Source: Sneathiella sedimenti (GTDB taxonomy: Bacteria > Pseudomonadota > Alphaproteobacteria > Sneathiellales > Sneathiellaceae). Taken from it: 64,000 nucleotides of DNA. The notes under the pieces are model-generated. The model had not been told where the DNA came from, ran no database searches, and saw nothing but the letters and a program-made list of their open reading frames with translations. The stretch is from assembly GCF_017313765.1 (NCBI RefSeq), contig NZ_JAFLNC010000002.1, positions 831,606 to 895,605 of the forward strand, written 5' to 3'. Both the position numbers and the translations under genes were made by a program. This document shows positions 45,216 to 54,897 of the stretch, piece after piece; the stretch's first letter is position 1, and every line of letters starts with the position of its first letter.

Positions 45216-46190
45216 ATGATTTCATTTATTTTTAAGCGACTCCTGCAATCGGTCATTGTTATGCTGACCGTTGCGCTGATTGCTTTTTCCATGTTTCGAT
45301 TTATCGGCGATCCCATCAATAACATGGTGGGGCAGGATACCAGTCAGGCCGACCGGGAACAATTGGCGGAGCAGCTGGGCCTGAATGATCCCTTCCTCAT
45401 CCAGTTCGGGCGGTTTGCCCTGAACGCGGTCGAGGGGAATTTCGGCATTTCCTATAAATATCGCCAGCCGGTCAGCAAGCTCATATTGGAACGCCTGTCG
45501 GCAACATTGGAATTATCCTTCGTTTCCGCTGTGCTGGCCCTGGTTATCGGCATTCCCTGCGGCGTCTATACGGCGCTGAAGGCCAAGGGGCTGATTTCGA
45601 AAGGGATAATGACACTGTCCCTGATCGGCGTGTCGCTGCCAACCTTCCTCATCGGTATTCTGCTGATCCTGTTATTCGGGGTGATTTTGCGATGGCTGCC
45701 GACCTTCGGGCGCGGCGATGTGGTGGCGATCGGTTGGTGGACCACCGGCTTTCTGACGGCCTCCGGGCTAAAATCCCTGATACTGCCCTCCATCACGCTG
45801 GCACTGTTCCAGATGACCTTGATCATGCGGCTGGTGCGGGCCGAGATGCTGGAAGTGTTACGGACCGACTTTGTCAAGTTTGCGCGCGCACGCGGCCTGC
45901 CTGACCGGTCGGTACATTTCAAGCATGCGCTGAAAAACACGCTGGTGCCGGTTATCACCATTACCGGGTTGCAACTCGGCTCTCTTATCGCCTTTGCCAT
46001 TATTACGGAGAGCGTCTTTCAATGGCCGGGCATGGGCCTGTTGTTTATTCAGGCAATCTCGGATGTGGATATCCCGATTATGGCGGCCTACCTCGTTTTG
46101 ATCGCGTTTTTCTTTGTTATTATCAATATGATAGTCGATATTCTTTATTACACGGTCGACCCGCGGTTGCGGGCGGACAGCACGGCGTAA
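45216..46190 (+). CDS. ABC transporter permease (DppB/OppB-like)
   Basis: 324 residues with an N-terminal helix (LLQSVIVMLTVALIAFSMFRFIG) and about six helices in all. DREQLAEQLGLNDPFLIQFG is the usual periplasmic segment. The EAA loop, VRAEMLEVLRTDFVKFARARGLPDR, contacts the ATPase. It forms the channel with the next gene's product. Confidence 0.93.
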   Translation: MISFIFKRLLQSVIVMLTVALIAFSMFRFIGDPINNMVGQDTSQADREQLAEQLGLNDPFLIQFGRFALNAVEGNFGISYKYRQPVSKLILERLSATLELSFVSAVLALVIGIPCGVYTALKAKGLISKGIMTLSLIGVSLPTFLIGILLILLFGVILRWLPTFGRGDVVAIGWWTTGFLTASGLKSLILPSITLALFQMTLIMRLVRAEMLEVLRTDFVKFARARGLPDRSVHFKHALKNTLVPVITITGLQLGSLIAFAIITESVFQWPGMGLLFIQAISDVDIPIMAAYLVLIAFFFVIINMIVDILYYTVDPRLRADSTA

Positions 46191-46199
46191 GGGGGGACG

Positions 46200-47135
46200 A
46201 TGGAACAGGTACAGCCCGTCACGAAATCCCGCCTTCAGCGGTTTTTCGGAAGTGACATCTGGTACAGCTTTACGCGGAACCCGGTTGCCATTATTTCCGC
46301 AATTGTAACGGTTGGCATGATCCTGGCCGCCATATTTGCGCCGTGGATCGCCCCGAATAATCCGTTTGACCTCGCCACCATCAGCATTATGGACGCGAAC
46401 CTGCCGCCGGCATGGCAATCCGGGGGAGATGCGAATTTCCTGCTCGGCACCGATGACCAGGGGCGGGGCGTCTTGTCGACCATCCTCTACGGGGCCCGTA
46501 TCTCGCTGATGGTCGGGTTCTTCTCGGTCATCTTCTCGATGGTTGTCGGGATCGCCCTTGGCCTGATCAGCGGATATGCGGGCGGCCGTACCGATGCGAT
46601 CATCATGCGGATCGCCGATATCCAGCTCTCATTTCCAGCCATCCTGATCGCCCTGCTGATCGACGGCGTGGCGCGCGGCCTCATCCCGTCGGACATGCAT
46701 TCCGATATTTCCATCTATGTGCTGATATTCGCCATCGGTATTTCCGGCTGGGTTCAATATGCCCGGACGGTGCGCGGATCGACGCTGGTGGAGAAAAACA
46801 AGGAATATGTCCAGGCCGCCCGTGTTATCGGCATCCGGCCCTTTACCATCCTGCGGCGTCATATTCTGCCGAATGTAATGGGCCCGGTGATGGTGATTGC
46901 GACGATCCATCTGGCCATCGCCATTATCACCGAGGCGACGCTCTCCTTCCTTGGGGTGGGTGTGCCGCCGACGACGCCGTCCCTCGGTACGCTGATCCGG
47001 ATCGGCAATGAATATCTCTTCTCAGGCGACTGGTGGATCACGATTTTCCCGGGCATCACCCTTGTGGTGCTGGTGCTTGCTGTAAACCTGTTGGGCGACT
47101 GGATGCGCGACGCCCTTAATCCGAAATTGCGCTAG
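46200..47135 (+). CDS. ABC transporter permease (DppC/OppC-like)
   Basis: 311 residues, nine bases after its partner. It carries the N-terminal OppC region (NPVAIISAIVTVGMILAAIF) and LLGTDDQGRGVLSTILYGAR, diagnostic for DppC-type permeases. The EAA loop is EYVQAARVIGIRPFTILRRH. About six helices are present. Confidence 0.93.
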   Translation: MEQVQPVTKSRLQRFFGSDIWYSFTRNPVAIISAIVTVGMILAAIFAPWIAPNNPFDLATISIMDANLPPAWQSGGDANFLLGTDDQGRGVLSTILYGARISLMVGFFSVIFSMVVGIALGLISGYAGGRTDAIIMRIADIQLSFPAILIALLIDGVARGLIPSDMHSDISIYVLIFAIGISGWVQYARTVRGSTLVEKNKEYVQAARVIGIRPFTILRRHILPNVMGPVMVIATIHLAIAIITEATLSFLGVGVPPTTPSLGTLIRIGNEYLFSGDWWITIFPGITLVVLVLAVNLLGDWMRDALNPKLR

Positions 47136-47144
47136 GACGGTATC

Positions 47145-48872
47145 ATGGACTTACTCAATATCAAGAACCTGCGTATCGAGTTTCCGAGCCGTCATGGAAC
47201 GGTCGTCGCCGTTGATGATGTCAGCCTGTCCGTCCAGCCGGGCGAGGTTCTGGGGGTTGTCGGTGAATCCGGCGCGGGCAAGTCAACCATCGGCAATGCG
47301 GTGATTGGCCTGCTGGAGCCGCCGGGCGAGATGACCAAGGGGCATGTCCTGCTGAAATCGGAACAGATTGATACGCTGAGCCCGGAAGCCAAGCGAAAAA
47401 TCCGTGGCCGTCGTATCGGCATGATTTTTCAGGATCCGCTGACCTCGCTTGATCCGCTGCAGACGATCGAGCAGCAGCTTGTGGAGACGATCGACCTGCA
47501 TCTCAAGCTTGGCGAGAAGAAGTCACAGGAGCGGGCTGTCGATCTCCTTCGGCAGGTCGGGATTCCGGACCCGGAGAACCGGATCAAGAATTATCCGCAT
47601 CAGTTTTCGGGCGGCATGCGCCAGCGAGTAGTGATTGCGCTTGCCCTCTGCGCCGAGCCTGAAGTGATCATCGCCGATGAGCCGACAACCGCGCTTGACG
47701 TCTCGATTCAGGCGCAAATCCTTGAGCTGATGCGCCGCCTGTGCAAGGACAAGCAGGTCGGCATGATCATAATTACCCACGATATGGGTGTGATCGCCGA
47801 TATCACGGACCGCGTTGCGGTGATGTATCATGGCAAGGTCGTGGAGGAGGGAACCACCGCGAAAATTCTCGGGGATCCCGATCATCCCTACACGCAGAGC
47901 CTGATCAGTGCCGTTCCGCGCCCGGACATCCGCCTGAGACGGTTTCCCATGGTGAACTACATCGAGGCGGCGGGCGAACGGCCGAGAAATATCGACCTGT
48001 CCACCCATTGGCTTGGACGCCACCGGGAATTTGAGGCCGTGGACGGACCGCTTCTCAGTCTGAAGAATCTGGTGATGACCTTCGTCACCAAGACGGCCTT
48101 CCTGAAACGCAACCGGATCACCTTCAACGCCGTGGATGATGTCTCCTTCGATATCAAAGAGGGCGAGGTCTTTGGTCTGGTGGGGGAGAGCGGAAGCGGA
48201 AAATCAACGGTCGCGCGGATGGTGTGCAGCCTCTACAAACCGGCGGCCGGATCGGTGAATTTCTCCGGGACCGACCTTACCAAGATCAAGACCGAGAACG
48301 AGCGCGACTTCTTCCGCCGCCAGATGCAGATGATTTTCCAGGATCCGTTCTCCTCCCTCAACGGCCGGATGCGGGTGATGGATATCATTGCCGAGCCGAT
48401 CCGCTTTCATAAGCTGGCCTCCTCCAATCAGGAGGTCGAGCAGATCGTCAATGACCTTCTCGATCATGTCGGGTTGGGCGCGCAGGCCGCTGTGCGGTTC
48501 CCCCATGAGTTCTCGGGTGGCCAGCGTCAGCGTATTTCGATTGCCCGGGCCCTCGCGACCCGGCCACGCTTCCTGATCTGCGATGAACCGACGTCCGCCC
48601 TCGATGTGTCCATTCAGGCGCAAATCCTCAATCTCCTGAAGGATTTGCAGGAGGAACTCGGCCTCACCATGCTGTTTATCAGCCATGACCTGCCCGTCAT
48701 CCGCCAGATGTGCGACCGGGTCGGGGTGATGAAGCAGGGCAAGCTGGTTGAGGTGTCCGCGACCGAGGACCTGTTTGAGAAACCGACGGCAGCCTACACA
48801 CGGGAGCTGCTCGACCTGATGCCTCGTCTCGACAAGCTCTCCCATGAGGGCTTGGAGGTCGAGGGGGCCTAG
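47145..48872 (+). CDS. Fused ABC transporter ATPase (DppD-DppF in one chain)
   Basis: 575 residues containing two complete nucleotide-binding domains. The first has Walker [11 protein letters not shown] (39-48), signature FSGGMRQRV and Walker [10 protein letters not shown]. The second has [10 protein letters not shown] (near 348), FSGGQRQRI and LICDEPTS. A short oligopeptide C-terminal segment ([15 protein letters not shown]) links them. Both ATPase sites look intact. It energises the importer with the two permeases upstream. Confidence 0.94.
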   Translation: MDLLNIKNLRIEFPSRHGTVVAVDDVSLSVQPGEVLGVVGESGAGKSTIGNAVIGLLEPPGEMTKGHVLLKSEQIDTLSPEAKRKIRGRRIGMIFQDPLTSLDPLQTIEQQLVETIDLHLKLGEKKSQERAVDLLRQVGIPDPENRIKNYPHQFSGGMRQRVVIALALCAEPEVIIADEPTTALDVSIQAQILELMRRLCKDKQVGMIIITHDMGVIADITDRVAVMYHGKVVEEGTTAKILGDPDHPYTQSLISAVPRPDIRLRRFPMVNYIEAAGERPRNIDLSTHWLGRHREFEAVDGPLLSLKNLVMTFVTKTAFLKRNRITFNAVDDVSFDIKEGEVFGLVGESGSGKSTVARMVCSLYKPAAGSVNFSGTDLTKIKTENERDFFRRQMQMIFQDPFSSLNGRMRVMDIIAEPIRFHKLASSNQEVEQIVNDLLDHVGLGAQAAVRFPHEFSGGQRQRISIARALATRPRFLICDEPTSALDVSIQAQILNLLKDLQEELGLTMLFISHDLPVIRQMCDRVGVMKQGKLVEVSATEDLFEKPTAAYTRELLDLMPRLDKLSHEGLEVEGA

Positions 48873-48892
48873 CTAGTAGTCTCCGGCGGGTT

Positions 48893-49357
48893 TCAGAGGC
48901 GAATCGACATAAAGAAACTGTGCGGGTCTTCCACATAGTCCGCGAACGGGGCGCATTCCGTGAATCCATGACGGCGATACAGCATGCGGGCCGCTTCAAA
49001 GCCGGGCTGGGAACCTGTTTCCAGAAACAGGTTCCGGTATCCCCTCTCACGGGCAGTTGCCATCACATGACGGAGAAGGGCAGCCGCGATCCCTTTTCCC
49101 CGATGGGCGGCGGACGTATGCATGGATTTAATCTCGCCCGCCGTGCCGTCCAGCTCCTTCAGTGCGCCGCAGCCAACCAGCTGCTCCGCGATGTCTGCCC
49201 GCCAGAAGGTGATATCCGGTCCGCGCAGGCCCTCGAGATCGAGAGTATGCACGCTTTCGGGCGGGGAGAGAGAGCGCATCAGCATCAAATGGGCATCGAG
49301 GAGCGCGATGATTTCGTCCGACCGAACCTCATCGGGCGTGATGACGACCTCCGGCAT
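48893..49357 (-). CDS. GNAT family N-acetyltransferase
   Basis: 154 residues. The acetyl-CoA-binding motif A is SMHTSAAHRGKGIAAALLRH (near 85-104), and GYRNLFLETGSQPGF followed by FTECAPFADY completes the fold. Its start overlaps the stop of the upstream DUF2817 gene as ATGA, so the two are coupled. The acceptor substrate is unknown; small amines, amino acids or peptides would suit the neighbourhood. Confidence 0.88.
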   Translation of the reverse strand: MPEVVITPDEVRSDEIIALLDAHLMLMRSLSPPESVHTLDLEGLRGPDITFWRADIAEQLVGCGALKELDGTAGEIKSMHTSAAHRGKGIAAALLRHVMATARERGYRNLFLETGSQPGFEAARMLYRRHGFTECAPFADYVEDPHSFFMSIRL

Positions 49358-50442
49358 CAGGCTTCTTTCTCAAGTCCCTTCAGCGCCATTTTCACGACAG
49401 AGGTGCCCCGTTCCCAGATCATCTTCTTCCAGTCGTCGGCGTCGCAGTAAAACGCGTCACGGACCTGCTTCTTGATTGACTTGCCCAGTTCGGATTCAAG
49501 ATCGCCCTTCAGATACAGCCAGTTATCCGCCCGAAGGGCATTCAGCACTTCCAGCACCGGAATGGTCCCATATTCAATGGCAACGCAGGTATGGCTTGCA
49601 TTCGGGGCGCTTTCGCAGACCCCGGTGTCGATGGTGCCCCGCACGACGGCAGAGCTGGAGGTGCCGGCCTCCGGTGAGGTGACGTCATCACCATACCAGT
49701 TCATCGCGCGCGGCAGTCCGGCGGGGTTGCCGACATAGATCAGCTCCCCATGGCCGTAGGGGCCAAGGCCGGTATGAAAATCAAGAAGCGCCAGATGCTT
49801 GGCGTTCCCCGCATGTTTCTTCACCACGGCGCGCAGTGTCTTGTTGGTCCAGGACGGTTCGAACCCGCCGAAAAAGAGGCCGTCCGCGTGAATATGCTGC
49901 CCGCCGGTGACAGCCGCCTGATAGGTGCCGATCCCTTTTTCGGCGATATAGTCCTGGATGGCGGCGTCCGCGGCAGCGCGGGCCGGGCCGTCCCAGTCAT
50001 CGGGGACGAGATTTGGATGAACCTCCGCATACTCGGGATTTTCCGGCAGACCGTCCGCGAAATTCAGGAAGTTGCGGTTAAGGTCGATATTGTCCTCATT
50101 GACGCGACGGATGTGGGAAAAGCCATAGGGGTTGATTGCATGGATGAGAACAACCGCCGTGTCGTCCGGCAGGTCCGTCAGCAGACCCGTTTCCAGCATC
50201 CCCACCTGCACGCCGGAGCCGCAAAAGCCTTCCCCGCCGTGGGTGGCGGAGGAGATGATCAGCACCTTTGAGGCGTTGTCCGGTCCGATCCGGGCCACAT
50301 CCATATAGAGATCTTCCCCGTCGGCACCCTTCGCCCGGTCATTCAGATGATTTTCAACTTTCAGGCCCCGGTCCATGCAGCTTTCAAGGAATTTCGTGCG
50401 TGCCTCTGCATAGGTGGCGGAGAAAAAACCCGGTATATTCAT
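49357..50442 (-). CDS. DUF2817 protein (M14 carboxypeptidase-like)
   Basis: 361 residues. SSATHGGEGFCGSGVQVG and the later RRVNEDNIDLNRNFLNF resemble the zinc-binding HxxE and substrate-binding NxxR segments of zinc carboxypeptidases. LALLDFHTGLGPYGHGELIY may carry the third ligand. DUF2817 members are presumed peptidases or amidases without proven substrates. Beside a peptide importer and an M20 deacetylase it would process imported or cytoplasmic peptides, since no signal peptide is seen. Confidence 0.82.
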   Translation of the reverse strand: MNIPGFFSATYAEARTKFLESCMDRGLKVENHLNDRAKGADGEDLYMDVARIGPDNASKVLIISSATHGGEGFCGSGVQVGMLETGLLTDLPDDTAVVLIHAINPYGFSHIRRVNEDNIDLNRNFLNFADGLPENPEYAEVHPNLVPDDWDGPARAAADAAIQDYIAEKGIGTYQAAVTGGQHIHADGLFFGGFEPSWTNKTLRAVVKKHAGNAKHLALLDFHTGLGPYGHGELIYVGNPAGLPRAMNWYGDDVTSPEAGTSSSAVVRGTIDTGVCESAPNASHTCVAIEYGTIPVLEVLNALRADNWLYLKGDLESELGKSIKKQVRDAFYCDADDWKKMIWERGTSVVKMALKGLEKEA

Positions 50443-50544
50443 GTCGACATACTTCCCTTATAATCGTTTCAATGGTTATAACAGAGATATGCGCCGCCGC
50501 GCGACATTTTGAGGGGCGGGAAGACGATAAAAAAGGAAAAAAAC

Positions 50545-51552
50545 ATGTCGGATAAACAGTATGTCCTCTTCGGGTCGGAATATTCCCCTTTCTCCGTCAA
50601 GGTCCGGTCCTATTTCCGTTATAAGAACATCCCCCATGAATGGCGGCCACGCACCCTTGAGACACAGGCGGAATTTCAGAAATATGCCAAGCTGCCGCTG
50701 ATTCCCCTTGTCCTCGGCCCGGACGAGACGGTGTGGCAGGATTCCACCCCGATTATCGAGACGTTCGAGGAGAAATTTAACGACCCGGCGCTGCAACCGC
50801 CCTCTGAAATGCTCGCCTACCTCTCTTGCCTGATCGAGGATTATGGCGATGAATGGGTCAACAAGCCGATGTTTCATTACCGTTGGTGGCGGCCGGAAGA
50901 TCAGGAGGCCGTGAGCCATGGCCTCGCGCGGGCGGTCAATCCGAAGGGCGACCGGGAAGCGCTCGACCAGCTCGCGGAGACGATCCGGACCCGGATGGTT
51001 CCGCGGCTTCGTTTTGTAGGATCAAGCGAGAAGACCAAGGAGGTGATAGAGGCGTCTTTGGACTCTCTACTCGCCCTGCTGGGCAAGCACCTGCAATCGC
51101 GGCCGTATCTTTTCGGGGGCCGACCGGCTCTTGCGGATTTTGGTCTGTTTGCGCAAGTTTACGGCTGTCTGCAGCAACCGACGACGGCAAAGATCATCCG
51201 GCAGGGGTACCCCGAAATTACCGACTGGATCGACCGGATGTTGTATCCGAAAGCGGAGCAGGGATGGGAGGAGTGGTCCACGCTTGCGCCGACCCTGGAG
51301 CCATTGATCAAAAAGCAGATCGGCGATATCTACCTGCCCTGGAGCCTGGCCAATGAAAAAGCGGTCAAAAGCGGGGAGGAGGAATTCTCCCTTGAGTTGA
51401 TGGAGCAGGAGTTCAGCCAGCAAACGGTTAAATATGCGGCAAAATCCATTCAGGTTCTGAGGGACCGGCTGGTCGAATCGACGGAACGGGACCAGCTTGA
51501 CAAGGTCCTCGGCAATTGCGGGTGCCTGCAACCCTTGCTTTCACCCTCGTGA
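50545..51552 (+). CDS. Glutathione S-transferase family protein (long form)
   Basis: 335 residues from the ATG at 50545. The N-terminal thioredoxin-like domain reads YVLFGSEYSPFSVKVRSYF with KLPLIPLVLGPDETVWQDST (the cis-proline and ES/DST glutathione site). An all-helical C-terminal domain follows (GRPALADFGLFAQVYGCLQQ). At 335 residues it is over 100 longer than a usual GST; the extra part is helical and charged at the C-terminus. Glutathione activity is not proven. Confidence 0.82.
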   Translation: MSDKQYVLFGSEYSPFSVKVRSYFRYKNIPHEWRPRTLETQAEFQKYAKLPLIPLVLGPDETVWQDSTPIIETFEEKFNDPALQPPSEMLAYLSCLIEDYGDEWVNKPMFHYRWWRPEDQEAVSHGLARAVNPKGDREALDQLAETIRTRMVPRLRFVGSSEKTKEVIEASLDSLLALLGKHLQSRPYLFGGRPALADFGLFAQVYGCLQQPTTAKIIRQGYPEITDWIDRMLYPKAEQGWEEWSTLAPTLEPLIKKQIGDIYLPWSLANEKAVKSGEEEFSLELMEQEFSQQTVKYAAKSIQVLRDRLVESTERDQLDKVLGNCGCLQPLLSPS

Positions 51553-51851
51553 AGCCCGAATTTTCTCGGCATCATAATTTTGCCGAATTCTTCCAATAAT
51601 GTTTCATCCTTCAATCAAGGTGTCATATCGGAAAAATCTATGGGTAAAACCTGTTTTTCCGGATCAACAATTGACTAAGCTTATATGTGAAAAAATTAAT
51701 TAAATTAATGCCTTGAATTATGTTTCTAATTTTATAGTTTAACGCAAGCTTTGAGCCAGTTAACTATTGACGATAAACAAACTAGTATACTATGGAATAT
51801 TGGTATATTATCTTTTTGTTACAAGACGATGAGAAATAACGGGGATTTTTT
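51553..51851. other. AT-rich intergenic region before the CGNR regulator
   Basis: 299 bases, no gene. It is clearly AT-richer than its surroundings. TTGACG (51767-51772) is a possible -35. A perfect palindrome TAGTATACTA (51783-51792) lies where the -10 would be and may be an operator. ACGGGGA at 51839-51845 is the ribosome-binding site for the GTG start at 51852. Confidence 0.5.
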
Positions 51852-52487
51852 GTGGCACGGATTGACGCGCTTATAAAATCAGGGGTTGTGAATAAAGAAG
51901 GTTTTTATACCCTCGGCGGACGACTTGCCATTGATTTTGCCAATAGTTACAAGCGGATCGGCCGCGAGAAAGAAGGGATCGGCAGTTTTGAGGATTTGCT
52001 GGTCTTCTTGAAATCCCACCATTTGTTGCATGAGGACGAAGCGTCCGACCTGCATATGTTCCATTTTCAGAATCCCGGACGCTGCCAGAAAGTCGTCGAC
52101 GGGCTTGTCGACCTGAGAAACAGTTTTAGGAATGTATTGACGGAAGTCGAGCAGGGCTGGCCCGTCAGCATGGACTTTTTCGAGGATATCAACCGGCGCC
52201 TCGCGAGCTTCAAGAGCTACCACCGGCTCGAACCATCGGATGAGGGGATGGCGCTTAAAACGGTCATCGATGAGAACGGGCCGGAGAAGCTGATGTTCCC
52301 GATTATCCGGGACATCGCCGACTATCTCGCGTCGGACCATCCGGAGAAAACCCGTGCCTGCGCCGGCGATGACTGCGACCTTTATTTTGTCAATCAGTCG
52401 CGCAACGGCCGCCGCAGATGGTGTTCCATGTCGACCTGCGGAAACCGGGCGAAAGTCAACGCCTACCTGAAGCGCCAGGAAGCGTAA
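51852..52487 (+). CDS. CGNR zinc-finger regulator with ABATE domain
   Basis: 211 residues with a GTG start. The N-terminal ABATE-like region (TLGGRLAIDFANSYKRIG) precedes the C-terminal CGNR zinc finger: CAGDDCDLYFVNQSRNGRRR then WCSMSTCGNRAKVNAY. Its cysteine pairs and the CGNR tetrapeptide are diagnostic. Such proteins are presumed transcription regulators, often near stress or catabolic genes. It may control itself through the palindrome upstream. It is convergent with matB. Confidence 0.88.
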   Translation: MARIDALIKSGVVNKEGFYTLGGRLAIDFANSYKRIGREKEGIGSFEDLLVFLKSHHLLHEDEASDLHMFHFQNPGRCQKVVDGLVDLRNSFRNVLTEVEQGWPVSMDFFEDINRRLASFKSYHRLEPSDEGMALKTVIDENGPEKLMFPIIRDIADYLASDHPEKTRACAGDDCDLYFVNQSRNGRRRWCSMSTCGNRAKVNAYLKRQEA

Positions 52488-52505
52488 TCTTCTGTTTTTG
52501 AAAGA

Positions 52506-54017
52506 CTAAATGGCGGCTGCGCGATCGCGGAGCTGGTTTTTCTGTACCTTGCCCATGGTGTTTCTCGGCAGGTCCTCGACAATATAGACCTCTTTCGGGA
52601 CCTTGAAATTGGCGAGCTTCTCCTTGACATAGGCGATGACATCCTGATCGGACAGCGTCCTGATGCTGCCGTCCGGCACGACAAAGGCGACGACCGCCTC
52701 GCCGAAATCCGGATGCGGGCGACCGACCACGGCGCTTTCCTCGATACCCGGCATCTCGTCGATAAAGCTCTCGATCTCCTTCGGGTAGACATTATAACCG
52801 CCCGAGATAATCAGGTCCTTCGACCTGCCGACAATGCGGTAATAGCCATCCTCGCCCTTTTGGGTCATATCTCCGGTGATGAAGTATCCATCCGCGCGAA
52901 ACTCGGCGGCTGTCTTTTCCGGCATCCGCCAGTACCCCTTGAAGACATTCGGTCCCTTGATCTCGAGAATGCCGATATCGCCGTCCTTCACCTTGTTGCC
53001 GGCGTCGTCCACGATGCGCACGTCGTTGTCAAGCGGGAAGCCCACCGTGCCGGCCTTGCGTTCACCGTCATAGGGATTGGAGGTAATCATGCCTGCCTCG
53101 GTCATGCCATAGCGCTCCAGGATAACGTGACCGGTGCGGTCCCTGAAGGCGTTGAAGGTTTCCGCCAGCAGCGGGGCGGAACCCGCCGTGAAGAGACGCA
53201 TGTTGCGGCAGGCATCCCGGGTGAAGCCCGCTTCGTTCAGGAGGCGGACATAGAAAGTCGGCACCCCCATGAAGACGGTTGATTTTGGCAGGTTCGCGAG
53301 CACTTGGGCGGGGTCGAATTTCTTGAGATAGATCACCTTCGCGCCACTCAGGAAGGCGCAATGCAGGGCGACGAATAGGCCATGCACATGGAAGATCGGC
53401 AGCGCATGCAACAGCACATCGCCCGGCTGGAATTGCCAATAGCTTTGCAGGGTCTTTGCGTTGGATGCCAGGTTGTCCTGTGTCAGCATGGCGCCTTTTG
53501 ATCGGCCGGTAGTGCCGGAGGTATAGAGGATAGCAGCAAGATCATCGCCGGCCCGCTCAACCGTTGAAAATTCCGTGGAATGCTCTGCGGAGGCGTCCAT
53601 CAGGCTCCCCTTGCCGTCATTATCGAGGGTGAAGACGGACTTGACGCCCGCCTTGCTGGCGATCTCGCTGATCTCGCTAAAGGAAGCCGGGTCACACACA
53701 ACCACAGCCGGTTCGGCATCCGTGATGAAATACTCGATCTCGGCGGATTTATAGGCGGTGTTGAGGGGGAGATAGACAAGCCCGGCGCGCAGGCAGGCGA
53801 GATAGAGGATCACGGCCTCGACGGTTTTGCCAACCTGAACAGCGACCCGGTCTCCCGGGGTTGCGCCGGAGCTGCTGAGCAGATGCGCCATGCGGGCGGC
53901 CCCGTCCGTAACATCCTGAAAGCTGTAGGTCGGAATTTCGGGGCCTTCAAACGCGATGTCGGTTCTGTTTGCCGGAAACCGGCTTTCAAAAAGGCTGTAC
54001 AGATTCTTGTTGTTCAT
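52506..54017 (-). CDS. matB: Malonyl-CoA synthetase
   Basis: About 503 residues from the ATG at 54017 (MNNKNLYSLFESRFP); the longer frame runs into the GntR gene. Adenylation motifs are ILYTSGTTGRSKGAML, ERYGMTEAGMITSNPYDGER and GRSKDLIISGGYNVYPKEIE, then PRNTMGKVQKNQLR with the catalytic lysine. The RYGMTE...NPYDGERKAGTVG segment is typical of MatB. It ligates malonate to CoA. It is downstream of the GntR regulator on the minus strand, opposite the TRAP genes and malonyl-CoA decarboxylase. Confidence 0.9.
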   Translation of the reverse strand: MNNKNLYSLFESRFPANRTDIAFEGPEIPTYSFQDVTDGAARMAHLLSSSGATPGDRVAVQVGKTVEAVILYLACLRAGLVYLPLNTAYKSAEIEYFITDAEPAVVVCDPASFSEISEIASKAGVKSVFTLDNDGKGSLMDASAEHSTEFSTVERAGDDLAAILYTSGTTGRSKGAMLTQDNLASNAKTLQSYWQFQPGDVLLHALPIFHVHGLFVALHCAFLSGAKVIYLKKFDPAQVLANLPKSTVFMGVPTFYVRLLNEAGFTRDACRNMRLFTAGSAPLLAETFNAFRDRTGHVILERYGMTEAGMITSNPYDGERKAGTVGFPLDNDVRIVDDAGNKVKDGDIGILEIKGPNVFKGYWRMPEKTAAEFRADGYFITGDMTQKGEDGYYRIVGRSKDLIISGGYNVYPKEIESFIDEMPGIEESAVVGRPHPDFGEAVVAFVVPDGSIRTLSDQDVIAYVKEKLANFKVPKEVYIVEDLPRNTMGKVQKNQLRDRAAAI

Positions 54018-54036
54018 AATTACTCGTTCTTTGAAT

Positions 54037-54705
54037 TTACGCGGAGGCCCGCAGATAGTGTGGCGGAAGGGTGGACAGGAAGTCCGTGAAACGCTCCCCC
54101 TGGATGGTGACATGATCACGGGTCAGTTTCTCGGCGAGGGCGGCATCACCGCTGATCACTGCCTCGACAAGGGCGCCGTGCTCGTTCGAGGACGCCAGAA
54201 TGCGCCCCGGAATGCGCACCTGCAACCGGCGGTGAGGAGACAGGCGCCGGCGGAGCTCGCATGCCTGTTTTTCCAGAAAGATGTTATGGCTCGCCTTGTA
54301 GAGAAGAGTATGAAGATGGAGATTGCGTTCGTAATATTCGTCAAATTCCTCGGTGCCGGACAAGGCGTGGCAATGGTCATGGGCCGCCCGTAGCTCGGCC
54401 TTTTCCGGCGGGGTTATCCGGCGCGCCGCCAGCCGGGCGCACAGGGCTTCCAGTTCGGCCATCACCTCGAACATATTCATCAGGTCCTGCACGGATATGG
54501 CAGCGACAATTGCGCCGCGCCGCGGGCGGATCTCGACAAGGCCGGAGGCGGACAGGCGGTTCAATGCCTCCCGTATCGGGGTGCGGGATACACCGAATTT
54601 CTCGGCCAGGATTGTCTCGTCCAGCCGGGTGCCGGGTTTTAGAGTGCCGGTCACGATGTCCTGTTCAAGCACGGGAAGGATCTCATTTGCACGCGAGGTT
54701 GCCAT
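54037..54705 (-). CDS. matR: GntR/FCD family regulator of the malonate genes
   Basis: 222 residues. The N-terminal winged helix (GTRLDETILAEKFGVSRTPI, REALNRLSASGLVEIRPRRG) is followed by an FCD effector domain (MFEVMAELEALCARLAARR, ERNLHLHTLLYKASHN). It is divergent from the TRAP genes and 19 bp upstream of matB. The palindrome TTGTATACAA in the divergent gap is a likely operator. The rhizobial malonate regulators (MatR/GtrA) are of this family; assignment here is by context. Confidence 0.85.
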   Translation of the reverse strand: MATSRANEILPVLEQDIVTGTLKPGTRLDETILAEKFGVSRTPIREALNRLSASGLVEIRPRRGAIVAAISVQDLMNMFEVMAELEALCARLAARRITPPEKAELRAAHDHCHALSGTEEFDEYYERNLHLHTLLYKASHNIFLEKQACELRRRLSPHRRLQVRIPGRILASSNEHGALVEAVISGDAALAEKLTRDHVTIQGERFTDFLSTLPPHYLRASA

Positions 54706-54770
54706 TTACACCATCCATTTTATTGATTGCAGGGAATGTATCACTTTATGTCCGCGCATGAAATGAATTA

Positions 54771-54780
54771 TTGTATACAA
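54771..54780. promoter_or_regulatory. GntR-type operator in the malonate divergent region
   Basis: TTGTATACAA is a perfect 10-base palindrome; read on the minus strand it continues as TCTTGTATACAAT. FadR-subfamily GntR proteins bind short TNGTNNNACNA-like dyads, and from memory the rhizobial MatR site also has a TCTTGTA half. It is 65 bp upstream of the matR start. Confidence 0.6.
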
Positions 54781-54897
54781 GAATTTGATTCTCACATACA
54801 CTACCTTCAAGCAGGTCAGATTTATGTTTGGTTCTTGCTGGATAAAAGACTTAAAAATCAGGGGTGAAAACAGCCCTGAACCAAGGGGAGGGTAATT

